From positions 1,143,020-1,207,019 of the forward strand of contig NZ_RBJB01000002.1 of the NCBI RefSeq assembly GCF_003634635.1: a DNA stretch of 64,000 nucleotides, written 5' to 3'. The position numbers were made by a program, and so were the translations under genes. The DNA is from Marinobacter nauticus (GTDB lineage Bacteria; Pseudomonadota; Gammaproteobacteria; Pseudomonadales; Oleiphilaceae). Below the pieces are notes generated by a model that saw only the letters and a list, made by a program, of their open reading frames with translations, was not told the DNA's origin and did no database searches. Positions 59,102 through 64,000 of this stretch are shown here, piece by piece (position 1 is the first letter of the stretch; every line of letters begins with the position of its first letter).

Positions 59102-59131
59102 AAGCCACCCCGGTTTTACCAGGGGTGGCTT
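59102..59131. terminator. Bidirectional terminator
   Basis: AAGCCACCCC and GGGGTGGCTT form a 10-base stem with a 10-base loop between two convergent genes (stops at 59083 and 59147). Confidence 0.75.
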
Positions 59132-59146
59132 GTTCTGGCGTGAGAG

Positions 59147-59602
59147 TTATAAGTCAAGGTGCTCGATAATAGAGTCAGTCTCCTGTCGCACCAGGTCTTT
59201 GTCGATAGACTTCACCACCGCCGCCATACAGTCTTTGCTTAATTGGTGGCGCAGGACCCCCAGGAACTCCGGGGGCGCAATGAGAACGAGATTATCAAAG
59301 TGGCCTTCATGGCGGGCCTTTTCGAGTTGTTCGCTGAGTTGTGCGGCAAAACGCCGTTCTTCAGGGTCTTCAGAGGGTTCACGGTCATAGCTTTGGTAGC
59401 CGCCAACACCACCATGATCGCTTCCCGGCCGGTCAGAATAGCGTTCCGAGTCTTTTTCGCGGCCCTTTTCATGCTCTTTGGTCACAACCTCATTTAGCAC
59501 TTTTACAGGCGTGACCGCCTGGAAAAGCCTGGCTCGGGAACTATCTGCCACCAATACGTAAAGTGTTTCCTGCGCGAGCGGCTTGTCAGCGTCTTGGTTC
59601 AT
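59147..59602 (-). CDS. Host attachment family protein
   Basis: 151 residues matching the family first named from plant attachment in Agrobacterium: TLYVLVADSSRARLF at the start, a Asp/Glu/Arg/Gly-rich middle, then FDNLVLIAPPEFLGVLRHQL. The fold resembles that of translation-release-factor-like proteins; function not settled. Confidence 0.85.
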   Translation of the reverse strand: MNQDADKPLAQETLYVLVADSSRARLFQAVTPVKVLNEVVTKEHEKGREKDSERYSDRPGSDHGGVGGYQSYDREPSEDPEERRFAAQLSEQLEKARHEGHFDNLVLIAPPEFLGVLRHQLSKDCMAAVVKSIDKDLVRQETDSIIEHLDL

Positions 59603-59810
59603 GGCTTTGCCCTCGTAGTCTGTGTGATTTCACCCTTCAAAGTAGCAGTCATCCTGATGGCGTCAAAATAGGGCAATTCCGTGATGGTGGCAGGCCACGG
59701 TTTACTAGACGCTTGATAGTGTTATGAAGTACTGCCTTTCGAAGTCCACCGGTGCCAAGGTACAAAAGGCCCTCGTAGCTCTGAGTGTAGGGGTTGTCTT
59801 ACGTGCCAGT

Positions 59811-59880
59811 TAACGCCGCCAGCACGCGGCTTTGTATCAAAGGCGTAGCCGCAATGGATGGGCCGTCGCCGTGCCTTCGA
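59811..59880 (-). other. Truncated attC site
   Basis: Starts TAACGCCGCC on the plus strand and shares GTAGCCGCAATG and GCCGTCGCCGTGCC with the attC at 61395-61472, but no matching CTTGTTA end follows. It runs into the broken kinase gene instead. The stretch 59603-59939 has no intact gene. Confidence 0.6.
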
Positions 59881-59939
59881 TCTCCCTGAAATCACAGCCC
59901 GCTTGACATGCCACATCACGCCAAGCTTGCCTGAACTCT

Positions 59940-60042
59940 TCTTCGAATCTATGCGTAGAAAAACAGCGCCCTTTCGCTCAGCTAAAGCTCTTGAAACTTC
60001 TGTTTTTCCTGTCCCGGGTAGCCCTCCAAATATATACAGCAT
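59940..60042 (-). pseudogene. Truncated P-loop kinase/AAA ATPase gene
   Basis: The first ~34 codons read as the start of a P-loop kinase or zeta-toxin-like ATPase (MLYIFGGLPGTGKTEVSRAL, Walker A GLPGTGKT, then FLRIDS). After that the frame continues to 59722 through attC-like sequence with no kinase motifs. The 3' part of the gene and one end of its attC appear to have been lost in a deletion. Confidence 0.75.
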
Positions 60043-60068
60043 GAATAGGTTGCTCTCTCCTTGAAGAC

Positions 60069-60152
60069 TAACGCTGATGGTAACCAGCGCCGGAGCGCAG
60101 CGGAGGGAACCAAAAGCGGTACGCTTTTGGCGCCCGGTTGAGCGCCTTGTTA
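60069..60152 (-). other. attC site (after GNAT cassette)
   Basis: Plus strand begins TAACGCT and ends CTTGTTAC, with imperfect internal symmetry. The GNAT stop codon lies in the end box. Very similar to the attC at 63609-63691. Confidence 0.87.
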
Positions 60153-60614
60153 CAGGGTGATTCGATAGTATCGGCCATGCTCTCCATCCTTAGATCCGCT
60201 ATGTGTGGCTTGCCAACCCAATTTCTCAGCTACCCTTTTACTGGCAGCATTTTCATCCGCAATGAAAACCTGGACAGTCTCTAAATCAGTATCCGCGGCC
60301 AATTTTTGAACTGCCAACTCACACGCCCGGACAGCTATGCCGTTACCCCAGAACTCTGACCTGATGAAGTAGCCAAAATCTAGAACGCCATCTATCTGCT
60401 TAACGCCGCAGAACCCGATGAATTCATCAGTCTCTGCCTCTGCGACAACGAACCGGGACGGATGAGCGAGCGCACTTTCGAACCATGACCCAGCCTCATC
60501 TTCGGTCAGAGCGCGGCGGGGGCCAAGAAACCTCATTACCTCAGGATCACGAAGCATGGCTACTACAGCCGCTTTGTCTTGATGAAGAAGTTCCCTCAGT
60601 TTCACCGCAGTCAT
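60150..60614 (-). CDS. GNAT N-acetyltransferase (integron cassette)
   Basis: 154 residues. GNAT fold with the acetyl-CoA-binding stretch FWGNGIAVRACELAV and the late motif NAASKRVAEKLGW; resembles RimJ/RimL-type enzymes. Start at ATG 60614; a TTG further upstream lies in the neighbouring attC. Might modify a protein N-terminus or a small molecule. Confidence 0.87.
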   Translation of the reverse strand: MTAVKLRELLHQDKAAVVAMLRDPEVMRFLGPRRALTEDEAGSWFESALAHPSRFVVAEAETDEFIGFCGVKQIDGVLDFGYFIRSEFWGNGIAVRACELAVQKLAADTDLETVQVFIADENAASKRVAEKLGWQATHSGSKDGEHGRYYRITL

Positions 60615-60632
60615 AAGTCTGAATTCACTGGA

Positions 60633-60712
60633 TAACGCCAATAATATGCGACGCCCGACTAGGGCGTCCGGTGGACGGTCGATAGGCCGGGACGAACTTA
60701 ATTGATTGGTTA
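60633..60712 (-). other. attC site
   Basis: Begins TAACGCC, ends GATTGGTTA, with the paired core CGCCCGACTAGGGCG. It stands 3' of the gene at 60716-60964. Confidence 0.87.
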
Positions 60713-60715
60713 TAT

Positions 60716-60964
60716 TTACTCTTCGTCCATGGCCTTCAGTATCTGATGTGCAAGTTCCCTGGCTTGGTCTCCGCTTAGTGAGACGGGCAAAACTTGATAA
60801 GACAGAAGACTCTTCGCAACGACCTTCAAACCCACGCCTTTCTCTCCGTTCTTAAGCACCAGCTCGACGAGATCAATGCGTTGTTTCAGGGGACCCTTTC
60901 CCAGAGCATTAACCGCTGCTAGCTTGCCGATATTCCTGCCTCGATAAAGGCTGAACAAGCCCAT
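60716..60964 (-). CDS. Unknown small cassette protein
   Basis: 82 residues, basic N-terminal part and an amphipathic C-terminus (ARELAHQILKAMDEE). Not recognised. ATG follows AGGGAG at eight bases, a good start. Single gene of its cassette. Confidence 0.7.
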   Translation of the reverse strand: MGLFSLYRGRNIGKLAAVNALGKGPLKQRIDLVELVLKNGEKGVGLKVVAKSLLSYQVLPVSLSGDQARELAHQILKAMDEE

Positions 60965-60983
60965 AACCGCTCCCTAGGAAATA

Positions 60984-61047
60984 TAACGCCAGTGGTAAGG
61001 GATGCCGACTGAGTGGAGCGTAGTTGGCGTCCCTTACCACCTTGTTA
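60984..61047 (-). other. attC site
   Basis: Begins TAACGCC and ends CTTGTTA; GTGGTAAGGGATGCC near the start pairs with GGCGTCCCTTACCAC near the end. The clearest symmetric site in the array. The next gene's stop is in the end box. Confidence 0.92.
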
Positions 61048-61395
61048 TGCCTCAGTCCGAATAAATTTTTCATAGCACTCGCAGCAGAGCCAAGTGCGAC
61101 CTTCTATGGTGTAGCCTTCATCTGACTCAGGATCATCTGTTTCGTGCAATGACCACCAACATATTTCGCAATGGTCGTGATTCCAACCATCCTCAACAAG
61201 CTCGGTATATTCCGGACGATAGCTTTGGCCGACGTACTCTGACGTTTTACCTTTGGATACGAGAGCGGCTCTGGGCAGCCACTTCCGCTTTACCCATAGC
61301 TGCGCCCGAGCCCATTTTATTTGCTCATCAATATCGGAAATTTTCCACTCATCGCCATGTATGGATACGTACTCGTCCATGTTTTCACAAGGCAT
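61045..61395 (-). CDS. Unknown cassette protein with Cys-rich C-terminal motif
   Basis: 116 residues. The C-terminal half has HDHCEICWW and, about 25 residues later, WLCCECYEKF, a spacing that could bind zinc. Not recognised. Start uncertain: ATG 61395 overlaps the attC end, ATG 61380 is five codons inside; neither has a clear ribosome-binding site. Confidence 0.65.
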   Translation of the reverse strand: MPCENMDEYVSIHGDEWKISDIDEQIKWARAQLWVKRKWLPRAALVSKGKTSEYVGQSYRPEYTELVEDGWNHDHCEICWWSLHETDDPESDEGYTIEGRTWLCCECYEKFIRTEA

Positions 61396-61472
61396 AACGC
61401 TTGCAGCATGCGCGCCTATGGAATGGAGCCGAAGGCGCAATGTAGTAGGCGTCGCCGTGCCTGCACTGGTTA
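61395..61472 (-). other. attC site
   Basis: Begins TAACGCT and ends ACTGGTTA. Serves the cassette at 61493-61735, whose stop is 21 bases before it. Confidence 0.85.
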
Positions 61473-61492
61473 TGTGGTTGTTTCACCGAGGT

Positions 61493-61735
61493 TCACGAGT
61501 CGATACCAATTAACGAATCGATGCCTTCATCCCTGATAGTCGCTTTAGCCTCATCCAGTGCTGCAGCATCTGTATCAAACTCGTCATCCCATACGGTGGA
61601 GTTATTGAATTCATCCACCACTTCGAGAATCCAGCCACCAGTATCACCGCGGTAGATCTCGACTTTGACCGTTTTCCCCTCAGCTGTCAGTTCTTGGCAA
61701 AGAGGGCTTATTTCGACTTCAAAATCATCTTCCAT
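61493..61735 (-). CDS. Unknown small acidic cassette protein
   Basis: 80 residues, very acidic (many Asp and Glu), with a central VEIYRGDTGGWILEVVDEFN stretch that looks like a beta hairpin. Not recognised. ATG follows GGAG at seven bases. The size, acidity and single-gene cassette recall antitoxins or immunity proteins, but there is no direct evidence. Confidence 0.7.
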   Translation of the reverse strand: MEDDFEVEISPLCQELTAEGKTVKVEIYRGDTGGWILEVVDEFNNSTVWDDEFDTDAAALDEAKATIRDEGIDSLIGIDS

Positions 61736-61767
61736 TGACTATCTCCGAGGTGGAATCTTTGTACACA

Positions 61768-61862
61768 TAACGCTGAGCTTAGCGGCGCCCTTGTAATGGA
61801 GGCGAAGCCGCAATGTAAAGGGCGTCCGGCGGCCATCGGCCGCGTACTACAGCGACTTGTTA
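61768..61862 (-). other. attC site
   Basis: Begins TAACGCT and ends CTTGTTA; core GGCGCCC...GGGCGTCC. The longest of the array at about 95 bases. The stop of the C39-like gene lies in its end box. Confidence 0.88.
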
Positions 61863-62270
61863 ATTGGATACCTCAATGTACCACTTGGGCTTGATGCGCC
61901 CGAAATCCCGGCGAACGTTTGATTTCAGTATCTTTTTGGAGTCGAGCACCTTTGCCTCGCCATTTTCTCGGACAAACAAAACCCAGTGCCAAAATGGCTT
62001 GCCCTGCTCTATTCGCCATTTAATGGCGAGAAGGGCTTTGTCTGGCAACTGGTCCCAAGACTCGAATGGTGTTTCTTTGGGAGAGACGGAGATACCGAAA
62101 TCTCGCAAAAGCGTTCGGACGTACTCCGTGTCGGACCAAAGTGATGTGTCTGATGCGTGAATACCAAGAACGCTGGCTCTATTTTTGGCCTCAGCATAGC
62201 TGAGACCCGCCAGTGCAGCAGATGCCGCAATGCCACAACCAGTCACTTCTTCTTGAACGACAACTTCCAT
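61860..62270 (-). CDS. C39-like cysteine peptidase-fold protein (integron cassette)
   Basis: 136 residues. A Cys within TGCGIAASAALAG near residue 12, a His in FWHWVLFV near 100 and an Asp in VLDSKK near 113 are in the order and spacing of papain-like C39 peptidases. No signal peptide and no ABC transporter domain, so it would act in the cytoplasm or be an inactive or modified relative. Start at ATG 62270; the longer frame runs through attC sequence. Confidence 0.65.
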   Translation of the reverse strand: MEVVVQEEVTGCGIAASAALAGLSYAEAKNRASVLGIHASDTSLWSDTEYVRTLLRDFGISVSPKETPFESWDQLPDKALLAIKWRIEQGKPFWHWVLFVRENGEAKVLDSKKILKSNVRRDFGRIKPKWYIEVSN

Positions 62271-62282
62271 ATCTTTACCAAT

Positions 62283-62363
62283 TAACGCCAGCAATAAACG
62301 GCGCCCTGACAAGGGCGTCCGGTGGAGGCCCATCGGGCTGGAACGAATTTGATTGCCTTGTTA
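62283..62363 (-). other. attC site
   Basis: Begins TAACGCC and ends GCCTTGTTA with core GGCGCCCTGACAAGGGCG. A decayed copy of the core is at 57904-57940. Confidence 0.9.
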
Positions 62364-62699
62364 CGTTCTAAGTCTGGCACGGAGGTCCTCGGCTGTGTAG
62401 GTGAGAGACTCTTGGCCGTAGCGGGGCGAAGCCAAAACATCGACGATTTGTAGACTCGACGAACCCAACCAGGCAGCACCCAGGAAATTGCTCATCGGCA
62501 CGAACACCGGGAAGAGCCCTTTTTGGCTCAAATTCTCGGCGAACACTTCTGCTTTTTCTGCTGATGACCAGACAGGAAGACCCCTGCCACCCTCCGCTTG
62601 TAGGGCATAAAGCGATTGGCCTGCCATTAGCACCCAAACACCGTCTTGCTCCTGAACAGAGGTGATAAATTCGCGATCACCGATGACTTCTACATTCAT
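62361..62699 (-). CDS. DUF2750-like protein (integron cassette)
   Basis: 112 residues. The stretch VWVLMAGQSLYALQAEGGRG then LPVWSSAEKAEVFAEN resembles the DUF2750 family, of unknown function. The stop codon is in the attC end box. No strong ribosome-binding site upstream. Confidence 0.65.
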   Translation of the reverse strand: MNVEVIGDREFITSVQEQDGVWVLMAGQSLYALQAEGGRGLPVWSSAEKAEVFAENLSQKGLFPVFVPMSNFLGAAWLGSSSLQIVDVLASPRYGQESLTYTAEDLRARLRT

Positions 62700-62732
62700 T
62701 CAAATACTCGATGCTTTGTCGACGACGAAACG

Positions 62733-62797
62733 TAACGCTTGGCTTTGCGGCGCACCGGAGCGCTAGCGGAGGTGCGTCCGACAACAGCCTCTTGTTA
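62733..62797 (-). other. attC site
   Basis: Begins TAACGCT and ends CTTGTTA; core GGCGCACC...GGTGCGTCC. Stands five bases from the stop of the gene at 62802-63599. Confidence 0.9.
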
Positions 62798-62801
62798 TAG
62801 C

Positions 62802-63599
62802 TTATCTCAACTTTCGCTTCAGGCTTTTGAGTTCCGACTGAGCCTTCTGAAGCCAAGCCGGAACTGCCCTGTCAGAATTCTCGTACACGTAGCTCATGTA
62901 GTTGACTGCGTGTTCGGTCGGTGTAAAAGAATTCGTTTTAAAAAGCTTTATTGCAAAAGATACTCTATCGACTTCCTCATTCGAGAGATTGAGTTTCTGT
63001 TGCATGTGCATGACGATATTGCGTTCTTCGACCAAATCATCAATCTGTTCTCGCAATGTGCTTGATGATTTGAGAGGGGCGACATCGAAGATTTGCGGGA
63101 CTAGCTGAAACAATTTAACGCGAACAGGAATTTTCAGATCTTGTGGCACTTGATCTGAGAGGACCTCTCGGCTTGGCTTATCGGGCCGCTCGATAATAAG
63201 GCTAGATGGCTGGCCATTTTTCTGACCGAAAATAGCTATCGATTTGTTAGCCCAAGACTCCAGTGCGCTGACGGCAAAAGTAATAGCAGTCATTGAGTTT
63301 TGACATGCCTGAAAGAACTTCGCGTGATTGTTTTCGCTAATCTCGACTTCCACTATCTGATCGTCTTTGTTTTTCGAAGTTTCGACCAACTTTTTAATTG
63401 CCTGTGCCTTGCCCGCTGCTTCGAGCGAGTTAAACAACATTAAAGCTTCAAATTCTGGTGGCGGCACCCGCATCGCGAATCCATTAAACCTACCTTGCTT
63501 TGAGACACAGATAACTTTCGCACCCGCCTGCGCGATTCTGCCAAAAACGTCAGCGTCTTCTTTTAGCCTGATGTTGTTGTCTTCAAGAAGGTGCTTCAT
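62802..63599 (-). CDS. Unknown 265-residue cassette protein
   Basis: The largest gene in the array. Mixed alpha/beta N-terminal ~90 residues, then a mostly helical part (QNSMTAITFAVSALESWANK near 110, FDVAPLKSSSTLREQIDDLV near 175). Not recognised; the helical part recalls proteins that react to virus or nucleic acids in defence systems only in being large and single-gene, so no function is claimed. ATG follows AGGT. Confidence 0.65.
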   Translation of the reverse strand: MKHLLEDNNIRLKEDADVFGRIAQAGAKVICVSKQGRFNGFAMRVPPPEFEALMLFNSLEAAGKAQAIKKLVETSKNKDDQIVEVEISENNHAKFFQACQNSMTAITFAVSALESWANKSIAIFGQKNGQPSSLIIERPDKPSREVLSDQVPQDLKIPVRVKLFQLVPQIFDVAPLKSSSTLREQIDDLVEERNIVMHMQQKLNLSNEEVDRVSFAIKLFKTNSFTPTEHAVNYMSYVYENSDRAVPAWLQKAQSELKSLKRKLR

Positions 63600-63608
63600 G
63601 GGTACCTA

Positions 63609-63691
63609 TAACGCTGAGGTAACCGGCGCCGGAGCGCAGCGGAGGGAACCAAAAGCGGTACGCTTTTGGCGTCCGGTTGACCGCCTGGTTA
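63609..63691 (-). other. attC site (of the geneless cassette)
   Basis: Begins TAACGCT and ends CCTGGTTA. Nearly the same as the attC at 60069-60152 over its full length. The cassette it closes (63612-63728) is only about 117 bases. Confidence 0.87.
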
Positions 63692-63725
63692 GTGGCCGGT
63701 CACCACCAAGGTCTCCCTTGGCACC
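63692..63725 (-). other. Apparent geneless mini-cassette interior
   Basis: Only 34 bases lie between two attC boxes. They contain a small hairpin, CCAAGG (63706-63711) and CCTTGG (63716-63721), and a GTG-started frame of 11 codons ending in the attC. No credible gene. Confidence 0.55.
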
Positions 63726-64000
63726 TAACGCTGAATGCCCTCTCCCGAACAGCTTGCACCACCTCAACGGATGGCGAAAGGAACCAGAGCGCAAACCGCA
63801 CCAACCCTCTTACCATTTGAACTGGACAGCCCCGCGACTGGGGCTCGCCGTGAATAACTATGCTGCGGGTGATGTTGGTAACCAACCCCGACAGCAACTT
63901 TTCCGGCCTTGGCCATCACCTGCCTAAGCGGCTTCGCAGCCAAACCCGGTGCCAAGGCCTTTGCACTGAGCCCGCCAAAAATGGAGACGGCCTGGGCCAA
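63726..64000 (-). other. Start of a further attC and unassigned window end
   Basis: TAACGCT at 63726-63732 looks like one end of another attC, but its partner box is not clear. From there to the window end I see no supportable gene; a minus-strand frame from 64000 to 63764 is open but has no recognisable content. Confidence 0.4.

Noticed and set aside
59722..59939. Continuation of the truncated kinase frame
   Set aside because: Translates attC-like DNA and has no kinase motifs; treated as part of a pseudogene.
63764..64000. Open minus-strand frame at the right edge
   Set aside because: No recognisable motif, odd composition, and it overlaps a probable attC end; likely chance.

Overview
The window looks like chromosome of a marine gammaproteobacterium, most likely Marinobacter or a close relative. 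I infer this from the moderately high GC, the family content (SulP plus universal stress protein pair, HD-GYP and GGDEF signalling proteins, a complete liu leucine-catabolism cluster, aminoethylphosphonate use) and intergenic hairpin repeats of a kind I associate with that genus. No database search was possible; product names rest on motifs, length and gene order. I saw no tRNA, rRNA, CRISPR array, IS element or prophage.

Layout. 1-19.7 kb is housekeeping and signalling: a partial phospholipase D-like lipoprotein, a universal stress protein with a SulP transporter, an MgtC/DUF4010 membrane protein, AlkB, a large HD-GYP sensor, DjlA, an isoprenylcysteine-methyltransferase-like protein, an amidase, a 7TM-DISM diguanylate cyclase, TruC, a chemotaxis receptor and an RND efflux pair. 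19.8-23.7 kb is an ilvG-ilvM-ilvD operon preceded by a well-preserved attenuator: a Val/Leu-rich leader peptide and mutually exclusive antiterminator and terminator hairpins. 24.0-36.4 kb is branched-chain acyl-CoA catabolism: a thiolase, acyl-CoA dehydrogenase and SDR set diverges from liuR-liuA-liuB-liuC-liuD-liuE plus an acyl-CoA synthetase, with a perfect palindrome (probable LiuR operator) between them.

36.5-50.5 kb carries an MFS transporter, a HAD phosphatase-like protein and a 2-aminoethylphosphonate (AEP) regulon: an ABC importer (binding protein, ATPase, fused permease), a DMT transporter, phnX, phnW, an FAD amine oxidase-like enzyme, the GntR/UTRA regulator PhnR and a large secreted metallophosphoesterase. 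CTGGT-N4-ACCAG palindromes lie upstream of the importer operon, the oxidase-phnW-phnX operon and the phosphoesterase gene. Pho-box-like 11-bp repeats lie upstream of the same units and of phnR. The sequence therefore suggests joint control by phosphate starvation and by the substrate, and places the extracellular phosphoesterase in the regulon.

50.6-59.6 kb is a mixed accessory region of small minus-strand enzymes (GST, WYL regulator, VOC, monooxygenase, GFA, methyltransferase, hydrolase, second GST, DUF523) and a stress locus (CsbD, a coiled-coil protein, a host-attachment-family protein). It contains a truncated duplicate of a VOC gene and decayed attC-like pieces. 59.8-63.7 kb is an integron cassette array: eight attC sites with both ends visible, all in one orientation, most with a single small minus-strand gene whose stop codon lies in or next to the site. 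Cargo includes a GNAT acetyltransferase, a C39-like cysteine-peptidase-fold protein, a DUF2750-like protein, several unknowns, a broken P-loop kinase and an apparently geneless cassette. The polarity predicts the integrase to the right of this window.
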